Below are positions 7,502 to 16,250 of a DNA stretch of 64,000 bases, one piece after another. The notes beneath the pieces were generated by a model, which ran no database searches, was not told where the DNA came from, and saw only the letters and a list, made by a program, of their open reading frames with translations. The stretch is from Pseudomonadota bacterium (GTDB lineage: Bacteria > Pseudomonadota > Alphaproteobacteria > Rhizobiales > Devosiaceae): assembly GCA_023391095.1 (NCBI GenBank), contig JAEWBN010000022.1, positions 62,001 through 126,000 on the forward strand, read 5' to 3'. Made by a program: the position numbers and the translations under genes. The stretch's first letter is position 1. Every line of letters starts with the position of its first letter.

Positions 7502-8809
7502 ATGACCTATCGTCTTTCTAGCGGCGCCAGCGCGCCGAGCAAGCCCCATTCGTTCTCCTCCATCAGCGCCATTGCCCTCGAGGCGGGCCTCGTGCGCCAT
7601 CCGCTGGTATCTCCCACGGACCAGGTGCTGATCCTGCGCACCATCGACGAGACCGGTTCCGCCCCGGTCAGCGATGTCATGGCTGCGCTCGAGCCGCATG
7701 ACGACCCCGTTGGCGCCATCGTCACGCTCCTCGAGGCCGGGCTCATCACGGTGCACCTCAGCCAGGGTGTTTTCGATGAACACGCGCGGCTGTCGCGCAC
7801 CATTCCCCTGCCGCCCGACGAGGATCCTGATCCCGCCGCACCCGCCGGCGCGGTCCCGCCCAAGGGTCCCACCTTCGATGGTGTGGCCGTGCCGATCGCT
7901 CATGACGAGCCGGTGCGTCTCGACGTCGTCGGCGCCGCCAGCACTCCGCCCGCGGGCCTCAAATCGGTTCCGGTCAGCCCGCTCTTTCCCGCAATCCATG
8001 TCGGCGCGGGCGAGGCGCGTCGCGCCGTCGCCGCGTGCGAGGAGCTTGCGCGCCCCGGCGTCTATCTCCTCATGTCCGACACACGCGCCTATGTCGGCAT
8101 GGGGTCGGTGGTGGGGCGGCGCGTCGCCAGCGGCACCCAGCCCATCGAAGACGTCGACACCATCATCACCATCACCGACATCCATGACGGGATGGACGAC
8201 GCCGACGCGGCCGTGCTGGAGCGTATCCTCCACATGCGCGTCGGCGCGGCCCGTGAAGTGCGGCTGATCAACGGCACCCCGGCGGGCGCGCCGGTGACGC
8301 CGGAGCGGTACCGGGCGCTCAACGTGATGGCGGCGCTGGCCTGCGACGCCCTGGCCCGGGATGGGCACCTTTTCGTCAATCTCAGCCCGCGCCTGGCGCT
8401 GGCGGGTCCTCGTGCCGAAAATGGGCAGTTGACCCCGCCGCGCCCCTTCAACACCGTGCCGGAGGGCGAGGTCATGGAACTGTCTTTCGGCCGAAAGTTC
8501 ATGGCGCTCGCGGCGCGCCGGGCCGATGACGACTGGCTGCTGCTGGCGGGCTCCGACATTCGCCTTGAGACCGTGGTCAGCGCCAATGCCTCGGCCAGCT
8601 ATCTGCGCGCCGCCTGGCTGCATTCCGGCATACTCGAACTGTCCGAGAGCGGCGAAAGCTATGTGCTGACCCGGGACCTCGCCTTCCGCTCCGCGGGTGC
8701 CGCCATGCATTTCGTGGTCGGCAGCAAGGGCCAGGGGCGCGGCGGCTGGCGGCCCATCGACCCCGACTACCAGAGCGGCGCCCCGGGGCCGATCCTGGCC
8801 GCGGCCTGA
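7502..8809 (+). CDS. Winged-helix/GIY-YIG nuclease/DUF4357 protein
   Basis: A 435-aa three-part protein. Residues 30-110 look like a winged-helix domain (VLILRTIDETGSAPVSDVM). Residues 183-260 carry a GIY-YIG nuclease core: PGVYLLM, then AYVGMGSVVGRRV with its Arg, and an acidic helix with VLERIL as the likely catalytic Glu. The C-terminus (about 390-425) resembles DUF4357, a domain often fused to GIY-YIG nucleases (FRSAGAAMHFVVGSKG then a Trp). A Pro-rich linker separates the first two parts. I chose the ATG at 7502, where protein character begins. It lies 78 bp ahead of the FtsH-like gene and is probably co-transcribed with it. A role in cutting DNA during mobility or defence is inferred only. 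Confidence 0.7.
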   Translation: MTYRLSSGASAPSKPHSFSSISAIALEAGLVRHPLVSPTDQVLILRTIDETGSAPVSDVMAALEPHDDPVGAIVTLLEAGLITVHLSQGVFDEHARLSRTIPLPPDEDPDPAAPAGAVPPKGPTFDGVAVPIAHDEPVRLDVVGAASTPPAGLKSVPVSPLFPAIHVGAGEARRAVAACEELARPGVYLLMSDTRAYVGMGSVVGRRVASGTQPIEDVDTIITITDIHDGMDDADAAVLERILHMRVGAAREVRLINGTPAGAPVTPERYRALNVMAALACDALARDGHLFVNLSPRLALAGPRAENGQLTPPRPFNTVPEGEVMELSFGRKFMALAARRADDDWLLLAGSDIRLETVVSANASASYLRAAWLHSGILELSESGESYVLTRDLAFRSAGAAMHFVVGSKGQGRGGWRPIDPDYQSGAPGPILAAA

Positions 8810-8887
8810 CCGCCACTACGCCCTCATCCTCAGTTTCCCTTTTCGCGCGGACTGGCTCGAGCCGGTCCGCCAGCGGAGCGATCTGCC

Positions 8888-10870
8888 ATGACCAACGCTT
8901 GTTACAACAACGACAATGACGACGATGAGACCCTCGACGAGGGCACCGAACGAGATGCCACTGATCTTCTTGCCGGCGCGGCACTCAGCGCGGCGCTGAC
9001 GCGCAAGCTGCGGGCGCAGCTCAAGCGCCATCCAAGCGTGATCATTCTGTCGGTCCCCGATGCCGAATGGGTGCCCATGATGAGCGAGGCCATCCGCCGC
9101 ATGGAGAACGCGCCCGTGGTGCGTGGTGTGTCGGAAGCCGGCAAGGCCGGCAGCAGTAAGCAGCGGGTGGGCAAGGATGAACTGCGCTGGCTGCAGTCCG
9201 GCAAGAGCGTCCTCTTCGTCAGCCAGGATCCGGGGGGCCTCCTGCACGACGCGGTGTTGGCCGGGTGCGACGTGACCGTGGCCGTTCCGGCGCTGACGCC
9301 GGCCCTGCTGCGCCAGGTGATCCGCCAGTTGACCGGTGGGATCGCGCGGGGCCTGACCAAGGAGATGGCAGCACTCGACCTTGTCCTTCTCGTCAGCCTG
9401 CTGCGGCCCGGCTTGAGCGCAAAGCAATGCGTGGCCAATCTGCGCCGGGCGGTGCAGCGTGGCGGTGGTGCCAATGCCAAGGCGCCGCCGGGGCCCTTGC
9501 TCGAGGCCCTGCCGCTGACCGAGCATGTTCGGGAATGGGCTGACCAGTCCGCTGCCGATCTGCGCGCCGCGATTGCCGGAGAGCTTCCCCCGGACCAGCT
9601 GGTCTATGCCGTTCTCGAAGGTCCCGCCGGTACGGGAAAGAGCCTGATCGGCGAGAGCCTCGCCCGCTCCACGGGCTCCTCCTTCGTGTTCAGCAGCGTC
9701 GGCGAATGGTTCACCACCGGGGACGGCACGCTTGGCGGGGTGGCGCGCAATCTTCGCCTGTTCGTCGAGACGATGCTGAGCCAGGCGCCCTCTGTCGGGC
9801 TGCTTGACGAAATCGAATCGGTCCCGAACCGCGCCACCATGGACAATCGCGGCCGTGACTGGTGGAATCCCGTGGTCACGCTTTTTTTGACGGAGATCGA
9901 TCGCCTGCGCAAGTCGGGCAGGCCTATCCTGCTGCTGGGCGCCACCAACTACTATAGCAGGCTGGATGCCGCCTTGATTCGGCCGGGCCGGCTGCACCAG
10001 CGTGTCAGCGTCCTGCCGCCGTCAACCGACGCCGAATTGCTGGCGCTGCTGCACTACTATCTGCGCGCCGAAATGGACGAGGCCGAGATCGCGCGGCTTC
10101 TGCCCCTCGTTCAGGGCGCCACGCCTGCCGAAATCGAGGGCTGGATGAAGCAGGCGCGTCGTGCGGCTCGCGCCAAAAAGCGCCCGCTGGAGCCGGCCGA
10201 TCTTCTCGAGCAGATCGTGCCTCAGGACGAGCGCAGCGCTGAGGATGTTCGTTCGGTTGCACTCCATGAGCTCGGCCACGCCGTCGTGGCGCATGGCCTC
10301 GGCCTGGACGTGACCTCGGTGTCCATTATCCCCCAGGGCTTGTCCTCGGGTCACATGCTGGTGCGCCGCCCCAGTCTCCTGCCGACCTGGGAGCAGGTGA
10401 CCAAGCTCGTGACGGTGGCTCTTGGGGGTCGCGCAGCCGACATCGTGGTCGGTACTGGTGCCCATGCGGGCGCAGAAGCCGACCTGGCTGAAGCGACGCG
10501 GCTGCTTGTGGCCGCCCATGAAACCCAGGGCCTGCGCGATGACCTGGTGTCGCGGCATGTGCTGGGCGCGCCCATCATGCGGGACGAGGTTCACCGCTGG
10601 ATCAGTGTCGAACTCGACCAGTGCCTCGACCAGGCCATCGGCATTGTCGAGGCCAATCGCCATACGATCGCGAAGCTCGCGGAACGGCTGATGGAAGAGA
10701 AGGTGCTTTCGGGAGCTCAACTGGCCGCGGCCATCGCCGTCGGCAATGCCGCGGCGCAGCGGCCTGCGACCAGCAAGGATCAGCGGGGCATCCAGAAGCA
10801 CAGACAGGCCGAGAGCTTGCCCATCGATGGCTCCGCGGAGCAGGAGGCAAGCAATGACGTCCTGGCGTAA
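8888..10870 (+). CDS. Soluble FtsH-like AAA+ ATPase/M41 metalloprotease
   Basis: A 660-aa ATP-dependent protease. Walker A (GPAGTGKS) is at about residue 245, Walker B (GLLDEIES) at about 304, and GATNYYSRLDAALIRPGR holds sensor 1 and the arginine region. The M41 zinc site HELGH is at about 460, with the third ligand Asp in GAEADLAEATRL near 532. Unlike housekeeping FtsH there is no N-terminal transmembrane pair; residues 1-240 are a soluble domain I do not recognise, with an acidic start. The stop overlaps the recombinase start by 17 bp. I infer a protease that acts on or with the recombinase or on an invading protein; no direct evidence exists. Confidence 0.82.
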   Translation: MTNACYNNDNDDDETLDEGTERDATDLLAGAALSAALTRKLRAQLKRHPSVIILSVPDAEWVPMMSEAIRRMENAPVVRGVSEAGKAGSSKQRVGKDELRWLQSGKSVLFVSQDPGGLLHDAVLAGCDVTVAVPALTPALLRQVIRQLTGGIARGLTKEMAALDLVLLVSLLRPGLSAKQCVANLRRAVQRGGGANAKAPPGPLLEALPLTEHVREWADQSAADLRAAIAGELPPDQLVYAVLEGPAGTGKSLIGESLARSTGSSFVFSSVGEWFTTGDGTLGGVARNLRLFVETMLSQAPSVGLLDEIESVPNRATMDNRGRDWWNPVVTLFLTEIDRLRKSGRPILLLGATNYYSRLDAALIRPGRLHQRVSVLPPSTDAELLALLHYYLRAEMDEAEIARLLPLVQGATPAEIEGWMKQARRAARAKKRPLEPADLLEQIVPQDERSAEDVRSVALHELGHAVVAHGLGLDVTSVSIIPQGLSSGHMLVRRPSLLPTWEQVTKLVTVALGGRAADIVVGTGAHAGAEADLAEATRLLVAAHETQGLRDDLVSRHVLGAPIMRDEVHRWISVELDQCLDQAIGIVEANRHTIAKLAERLMEEKVLSGAQLAAAIAVGNAAAQRPATSKDQRGIQKHRQAESLPIDGSAEQEASNDVLA

Positions 10871-11741
10871 GCTCCTGCATCGCCTCGACGGTGCCTACTC
10901 CGACCATACCTTGCGATCCTATCGCAGCGACTTCGGCGCTTTTCTGCGCTGGTGCCGCAGGAAGCGACTGCGGGCACTGCCGGCCGATCCCGTTACCGTG
11001 GTTGCGTATGTGGACGCGGAGGGCCAGCGCCTCAAGCCTAGCACGATCAAGCGCCGCCTCTGCGCCCTGCGGCGGATTCATGCTCTTTGCGGCTTTTCGG
11101 ATCCCACCGAGGACGAGGACGTCAAGCTCGCGGTTCGTCGCGTCCGCCGCGCGCAGCCGTCCCGGCCGCAGCAGGCACACGGCATCACCGCGTCCCTGCG
11201 CGACAGCCTGCTGGCGGTCTGCAGCGACGATCTGATCGGCCTGCGCGACAAGGTGCTTGTCAGCGTCGGCTTCGACACGCTCTGCCGCCGCGGCGAGCTT
11301 GTGGCCCTGTCTGTCGAAGATTTCACACCGACGTCGGATGGGCGCTTCACGGTTCTGGTCCGTCGCGCCAAGAACGACCCGGAGGGTGCAGGCCGCACCG
11401 CCCGTCTGTCCAGGACCGCCAGTGACGTTTTCCGAACTTGGTTGAAAGAAACAGGCATTTCCCGCGGCGCTCTGCTCCGGCCCGTTTATGGCAACCGTGT
11501 CCTCGCGCTCTATCTCGAGCCGCTCACCGTGGGGCGTGTCCTCAAGAAGCTCTGCGACCGGGCCGGCATCGACATCGAAGTGGTGCAGAAAGTCTCCGGT
11601 CATTCCCTGCGAGTGGGGGCGGCGCAGCAGCTGACGATCAACGGCTTCGGGCTGCCGCAGATCATGCGGGCGGGCGGCTGGAAGTCGGTGAACGTAGTGG
11701 CCCGTTACATCGAAAACGTTGATCTCGATGTCTGGAGCTAA
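10854..11741 (+). CDS. Tyrosine recombinase (XerC/D-like), cassette member
   Basis: A 295-aa site-specific recombinase with SAM-like N-terminal domain (HTLRSYRSDFGAFLRWC). Catalytic residues are visible: Arg in LCRRGEL (about 146), Lys in RRAKNDPEG, His-x-x-Arg in GHSLRVGAAQ (250-253), Trp in AGGWKSV and nucleophilic Tyr in VVARYIENVD (285). The ATG at 10854 has AGGAGG seven bases upstream, inside the FtsH-like gene, so translation is coupled. Relatives with this HSLRVG box occur in alphaproteobacterial islands. A decayed homologue lies inverted at 27,977-28,210. Substrate sites are unknown. Confidence 0.88.
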   Translation: MTSWRKLLHRLDGAYSDHTLRSYRSDFGAFLRWCRRKRLRALPADPVTVVAYVDAEGQRLKPSTIKRRLCALRRIHALCGFSDPTEDEDVKLAVRRVRRAQPSRPQQAHGITASLRDSLLAVCSDDLIGLRDKVLVSVGFDTLCRRGELVALSVEDFTPTSDGRFTVLVRRAKNDPEGAGRTARLSRTASDVFRTWLKETGISRGALLRPVYGNRVLALYLEPLTVGRVLKKLCDRAGIDIEVVQKVSGHSLRVGAAQQLTINGFGLPQIMRAGGWKSVNVVARYIENVDLDVWS

Positions 11742-11951
11742 AGGAGGCATTGGTTTCTTTTCGTGTCCGGCGGGTCCCGTCCGCATCGTTTTCAAGACCA
11801 GGCGCGGTGCGAGCGATGAAGACGCGCTGTGGCGTTGCAACTTGCGGCGTGTCCTCTTCTTCATGTGTGCGACGCCGCGTATCTTGGGCCAGAGCTATGC
11901 CAGCTACCGGAGAACGACATGGGCATGGCCGGTGCCGCTGGTGCTGTGCCG

Positions 11952-11979
11952 TTTACATTCTGCTTCGACAATGTATCTA
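11952..11979 (+). promoter_or_regulatory. Candidate sigma-70 promoter
   Basis: TTTACA (11952-11957) and TATCTA (11974-11979) are separated by 16 bases and lie 36 bases before the ATG at 12016, which also has a good ribosome site (AAAGGA, seven bases away). This is the only near-consensus promoter I can point to in the gap after the recombinase. It now drives only a gene fragment. Confidence 0.4.
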
Positions 11980-12015
11980 ACCACTGTCGTTTCGCGGCCC
12001 ACAAAGGATAGTCTG

Positions 12016-12132
12016 ATGAAGATAGCCGCCGTCACCGGGTTCTATGATGTTGGCCGCGCCGGCTATGATCATCGAACTCCGGAACGATACATCTCTTGGC
12101 TCAACAAGACGCTGCAAACGCCGCTGCCTCTG
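12016..12132 (+). pseudogene. N-terminal fragment of an HtrL/YibB-like protein
   Basis: The first 39 codons read AAVTGFYDVGRAG and then ERYISWLNKTLQTPLPL, which matches the opening of the HtrL/YibB/WlaTC family, a glycosyltransferase-like group found in surface-polysaccharide loci. A ribosome site and a promoter-like pair precede it. After about 12,132 the frame runs on into antisense manC sequence and loses all sense. The gene has therefore been cut by a deletion or rearrangement whose junction lies between about 12,133 and 12,215. Family assignment is from a short stretch and is moderate. Confidence 0.5.
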
Positions 12133-12203
12133 CGCGCCAAGAAACCGAGCGGTGAGAAGCCCCAGCACGTCACCGCGCACGAAGGCCCCGGCACCATCCA
12201 TCA

Positions 12204-12521
12204 TCAGCGGCCGGTCGCCATCGCCGCAGCGTGGGCAGCCGCCGCTATCGCCGCCGCCGTGTTGCGAGCAGACGGCTCGAGCAGGATCGTTTCCAGCGCA
12301 ACGCCCTGCTCCTGCGCCTGGTCGGCCACGAGGAAACGGTATTCGGCGTTGGTCACAACGATTGGAGCAGTGTAGCGGGACCTGTCGCTGACACGGGACA
12401 GGGTCTGCTGAAACAGGCTGGAACCGCCGATCAGGTCGATGAACTGTTTCGGCCGCGCACTGCGCGACATGGGCCAGAGCCGGGTTCCCTGTCCACCGGC
12501 AAGAATCACTGGAATGATCAA
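12204..12521 (-). pseudogene. manC: manC 5' fragment (mannose-1-phosphate guanylyltransferase)
   Basis: The first ~100 residues of a roughly 470-aa enzyme that makes GDP-mannose from mannose 1-phosphate and GTP. The nucleotide-binding signature VILAGGQGTRLWPMSR, then RPKQFIDL and EPSARNTAAAIAAAA, are unmistakable. The coding sequence ends abruptly after the AAHAAA helix, and the next bases belong to an antisense fragment of another gene. ManC would supply the substrate of Gmd in the adjacent operon, so a working copy must exist elsewhere if the pathway is active. It is the last gene of the minus-strand polysaccharide operon. Confidence 0.88.
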
Positions 12522-12594
12522 CGTCAGTCATCCTCTCTAAGCATTATAGGGCAGTACCGTATTGTCCAGTCTGCAGGCAAGTGTTTGGCGCCGC

Positions 12595-13881
12595 TTAGCG
12601 GGCGCCCAGTCGCAGAAGGACGGTTTGAACGGTCCGGAATGCGATTATGATGTCCAGATCAAGCGAGACGTTCTTGAGATAGTAGAGGTCATAAGCGAGC
12701 TTCTCGAGCTCCTCCTCCTCAGTCTCGGCGTATCCTTGGTTGATCTGCGCCCAACCGGTCAGCCCCGGAAGCAGGATGTACCGGTTGCTGTGAAGCGGAT
12801 TGCGGACCTGCAGAGCCTCGGAAACCGCAGCCGGAAGCGGTCGCGGACCGATGAAGCTCATTTCCCCCTTGAAGATGTTGTAGAGCTGCGGGAGTTCATC
12901 CACCCGCAACTGCCGCAGTAGGCGGCATCCAGGCATGATGCGCTTGTCGCCGGCGGCCGTGGAGCCGACGTGGTCGCCCTTATACATGGTGCGGAACTTG
13001 TACAGCCGGAACATAGCTCCGCCGTACCCCCGACGCTCCTGTACGAACAGTGACGGCCGGCCGTCGATAATGCGGATATAAATCCACACTGCCGCGCAGA
13101 TGAGGATCGCGGGTATGCCCAACACCACCACTCCGGCAAGGTCGATGGCGCGCTTCAGGCGGTAGTAGAAAATCTGCGAAGACGTGTAGGAGATGTGAGC
13201 TAGATCGAAAGAGGAGAGGTCCACCTTTCCCAATAGTGTCTCGAGATAGGTCGGCCACGCCTCGATTTCGATCCCGCGCAAATAGAGGCTGACCAGGTGG
13301 GAGGTCCACTCGTCTGTGTGGTGGGTGGCCGGGTCGATGAGGATGCGCCGGAATGGTATCGTTACATCGTCCCGTTCCACAATCGGGATCGGCCAGCCGG
13401 CCCGCGCAACAATCTCCTCGGCTCCGGGAAAACGCAAGATGGCGACGCGGCGGCGCAACTGCCGCACCATGGCGATGTTTGCCACAGTGACGAAGAACAA
13501 ACTGGACGGAAGCGTGAGCAGCAGGCCGAAATAGCTGACGGGGACACGAGTTGCCGACACCAGCGCGACAGTCAGGGACGCTGCGAATACCATCACCGCA
13601 AGGGACATGGTGAAGGGATAGGTCCGGCGCGCGCTGAGGATCAGGAGGCTGATCGCAATGAGCGGGATAAGAGCTGCCGATGCCGCAACAAAAGCGATGT
13701 TGATCCAATCCGTACGCCCCGCCAGCAGCAGCACCAATACGTAGATGCCCACGGCAAGCGCGCAGGCGACCGCCGCGGCGGGGAACGCCGCGCGAGCACT
13801 CTGGAGGTGAAAGTGCTGGCGTTGCAGAGCGCCGCGACTAAGCAGACTCTCCAGCCCAGTAACCTGCGGGCTCCGATCCAT
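12595..13881 (-). CDS. Undecaprenyl-phosphate sugar-phosphate transferase (WcaJ/WbaP family)
   Basis: A 428-aa polyisoprenyl-phosphate hexose-1-phosphate transferase that starts a glycan on the lipid carrier at the inner membrane. Four N-terminal membrane segments lie between about residues 33 and 137, followed by a cytoplasmic CoA-binding-like domain. A fifth membrane segment (about 246-270) leads into the catalytic domain, with KRAIDL, FRTMYKGD, the Asp-Glu of RVDELPQLYNI and GEMSFIGPRPLP. Length fits the family (about 460). It is downstream of two glycosyltransferases in the same orientation. The sugar it transfers cannot be read from sequence. Confidence 0.88.
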   Translation of the reverse strand: MDRSPQVTGLESLLSRGALQRQHFHLQSARAAFPAAAVACALAVGIYVLVLLLAGRTDWINIAFVAASAALIPLIAISLLILSARRTYPFTMSLAVMVFAASLTVALVSATRVPVSYFGLLLTLPSSLFFVTVANIAMVRQLRRRVAILRFPGAEEIVARAGWPIPIVERDDVTIPFRRILIDPATHHTDEWTSHLVSLYLRGIEIEAWPTYLETLLGKVDLSSFDLAHISYTSSQIFYYRLKRAIDLAGVVVLGIPAILICAAVWIYIRIIDGRPSLFVQERRGYGGAMFRLYKFRTMYKGDHVGSTAAGDKRIMPGCRLLRQLRVDELPQLYNIFKGEMSFIGPRPLPAAVSEALQVRNPLHSNRYILLPGLTGWAQINQGYAETEEEELEKLAYDLYYLKNVSLDLDIIIAFRTVQTVLLRLGAR

Positions 13882-14020
13882 TCATCGCCTCTTGTTCTTA
13901 CGCGGGCTGGTGAGCACTGCCAGCACCGCTGCTCTGCGCCAGATAGCTTGATTCCCTTGCCGAGGCTCTACGTCGTCGGCGATGGCATTTCGCTCGCGGT
14001 GTGTCACAACCGGAGCGAGG

Positions 14021-15127
14021 TCATCGTTGCGGCTGACCGCGCGTAAGTTCTTTGTATTGGCTTTGGTAGGCGGAGGCCATCCGCTCCGAAGTGAATATCT
14101 CAAGATAGCGGGCCCTGGCGGCTCTCCCCATAGCGAATGATCTGCCCGGACTGTCTGAAAGCAGTTGCATGGCTGCGGCTAGTGCGGCGACATCGCCGGG
14201 GCGAATAGTGAGGCCCGTCACCCGATCCTTGTTGATGTAGCTGGTGCCCGTACCTATCTCGCACGAAATCATCGCCTTGCCGGCCCGAGCCGCCTCGAGC
14301 AGGGCCACACCGAAGGCCTCGGACCGCAGGTGGGAGGGGAAGACGAAGGCGCCGCAGAGCGACAACAAAGCCAGCTTGTCCGCCTCGGACACCGCCCCCA
14401 CAGCAATCAGGTTCTGCAGGCCCGCCGCCTCAAGATCGGAGGCCATCTCCCCCTCGCCGGCCACGACCACCGGCAGGCCCGTCGTCCGAGCAGCCTCGAT
14501 GAGAAAGGGGACGCCCTTGTAGTAGCGCAGAGCGCCGACAAAGAGGAAGAACCCCGATCCGACCCTTTGGCGCCACGCTTCGACAAGTGCGGCTTCTGGC
14601 GGCGGAGGATCATCGATGCCGATGGGAATGACGCGCGTCTTTGCCGCGTGGCGCCTCAGTATCGGGCTGCTCTCAAGGTAGTTGGGTGAGGTTGCCACAA
14701 GCCTCTCAACCCGTCCGAGAAGGGCGTGCATCAAGGGCGCATAGGCGCGGGCAAGATGGCGCTGCCGGACGATATCGGAGTGGTAGGTGACGATCCGGGG
14801 CTTGCCATGGCGGCAAGAGAATTCCAGCAGATCCATCAGCGGCCAGGGAAAGTGGTAGTGGATGATGTCGTGCTCTCGCGCCAGTTGCCTGAAGCTGCGA
14901 AATACCGAAACGGACAGGCCAGTCGAGGCCAGATAGAGATCCCGACGAGCCGCGAAGGTGGCATGGCCGTCCAGAACGCCGCTTCCGGATTGCTGGGTGC
15001 TGAGGAACAGAACGGTGCTTTGAGTGCCGTAGGCTCGCGTTCCCTCCGCGATCTGCCAGATCACGCGCTCCACGCCGGCGAAACTATCGGGCGGATAGGT
15101 CTTAAAGACGTGGAGAACCCGCATCAA
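14021..15127 (-). CDS. GT4-family glycosyltransferase
   Basis: A 368-aa retaining glycosyltransferase with the GT-B fold. The N-terminal domain begins VLHVFKTYPPDSFAGVERV, typical of donor/acceptor binding in GT4. The C-terminal nucleotide-sugar domain contains FVGALRYYKGVPFLIEA and the EX7E-like region HLRSEAFGVALLEAARAGK. Its ATG overlaps the stop of the upstream gene by 4 bp (15124-15127), so the two are coupled. It probably adds one sugar (perhaps perosamine) to the growing polysaccharide at the inner face of the membrane. Donor and linkage are unknown. Confidence 0.87.
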   Translation of the reverse strand: MMRVLHVFKTYPPDSFAGVERVIWQIAEGTRAYGTQSTVLFLSTQQSGSGVLDGHATFAARRDLYLASTGLSVSVFRSFRQLAREHDIIHYHFPWPLMDLLEFSCRHGKPRIVTYHSDIVRQRHLARAYAPLMHALLGRVERLVATSPNYLESSPILRRHAAKTRVIPIGIDDPPPPEAALVEAWRQRVGSGFFLFVGALRYYKGVPFLIEAARTTGLPVVVAGEGEMASDLEAAGLQNLIAVGAVSEADKLALLSLCGAFVFPSHLRSEAFGVALLEAARAGKAMISCEIGTGTSYINKDRVTGLTIRPGDVAALAAAMQLLSDSPGRSFAMGRAARARYLEIFTSERMASAYQSQYKELTRGQPQR

Positions 15128-16221
15128 ACCTCCAGGATGCGCTGGAGCCCTGCTAGGAACCGCTCCTGCGAAAACAATTCGGCGCGACTCTCGCAGGCCT
15201 TGCGCATGGCCAGGGCCCGATCGGGAGTAAGGGCGTCGATGGCTGCCGCCAAATCTTCCACGCCGAAGTCGGGGTGCAACAGGATGCCGGTTTCCCCATC
15301 CACGATGGTTTCCCGCAAACCACCCTCCGCCACGCCGATGACCGGCTTGCCCGCCGCCATGGATTCCACCGGCGACATGCCGAAATCTTCCTCGACGGGA
15401 ACATAGATCGTGGCGATCGCTTCGCCGATCAATTGACGAAGACGATCTTCATCTATCCAACCGAGAAAGGTGATGTTGGGTGCGCCCTTGGCGAGCGCCT
15501 GCAGTGATTTCAGCTCTTCGCCAGAGGAGGCCACCACGAGGTGGCGCTCGGGCAGTCGCAGGAACGCTTCCACGATCCGGTCTACCCGCTTGAGCTTGGA
15601 GAGCCGTGCAGTGGAGAGGTAGTAGCCCCCCTGCCCCTGCCAGCGGAACGCTTCCAGCTCGCAAGGCGGGTACACCACTTCGGCGTCGCGTCCGAGATAC
15701 CGCTTGATCCTCCCGCGCACCGTTTCGGAGTTGGCGATGATGACATCCATGCGGTCCAAGGCGGCCTCGTAGCCGCGCTGGTACCAGTTTAGCGCCAACC
15801 GGCCCGGCAGCGACCGCTCGATCCCGGCCGAGAAATGCCGGCGCTGATCGTAGAGAAAGCGCGGTGGCGTGTGGCAGTAGTAGATATTGCGCCCGCCCGT
15901 GCCGACTTCGGCGGCAAAGGGGGCGGCCGCACCACTGAAGACCCGCACGGGAAATGGCCGCAGCAGACGACTCGAGGCGCTGAACTGCATAGCCAGCGCC
16001 AGGTTACGCAGTGCCGAACGGCGGAAGACTGCCGGTGTATCGAGCGTGACGGTGTCGGATGGGAAGGCCCCCATATCGTAGCTATCAGGCGTACGGTATC
16101 CGCAGACAAGACGAGCCTCGAATGCGTTTGCCGCAGTCAGGATCAGCCGCTCGCCACCGCCGCGAATGGCGAAATAGTCATGGGCGACGGCCACGTCCTT
16201 GGAGGCTATGGGCTGGGGCAT
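15124..16221 (-). CDS. GT4-family glycosyltransferase
   Basis: A 365-aa GT-B glycosyltransferase. The N-terminus (VAHDYFAIRGGGERLI) is typical of mannosyltransferase-like GT4 enzymes in O-antigen clusters. NWYQRGYEAALDRMDVIIAN precedes the C-terminal donor domain with YLSTARLSKLKRVDRIVEAF and the catalytic region VPVEEDFGMSPVESMAAGKP. It overlaps the next gene by 4 bp. In perosamine O-polysaccharide loci such enzymes often use GDP-sugars, which suits the gmd/per genes upstream; the exact donor is inferred. Confidence 0.87.
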   Translation of the reverse strand: MPQPIASKDVAVAHDYFAIRGGGERLILTAANAFEARLVCGYRTPDSYDMGAFPSDTVTLDTPAVFRRSALRNLALAMQFSASSRLLRPFPVRVFSGAAAPFAAEVGTGGRNIYYCHTPPRFLYDQRRHFSAGIERSLPGRLALNWYQRGYEAALDRMDVIIANSETVRGRIKRYLGRDAEVVYPPCELEAFRWQGQGGYYLSTARLSKLKRVDRIVEAFLRLPERHLVVASSGEELKSLQALAKGAPNITFLGWIDEDRLRQLIGEAIATIYVPVEEDFGMSPVESMAAGKPVIGVAEGGLRETIVDGETGILLHPDFGVEDLAAAIDALTPDRALAMRKACESRAELFSQERFLAGLQRILEV

Positions 16222-16250
16222 GCTCGCGCGCGCTTCCTGGCTGATGGCTG

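Noticed and set aside
11719..12375. A long plus-strand frame of 218 codons
   Set aside because: Only codons from 12016 to about 12132 look like protein; the rest is antisense to manC or low-complexity. I report only the fragment.
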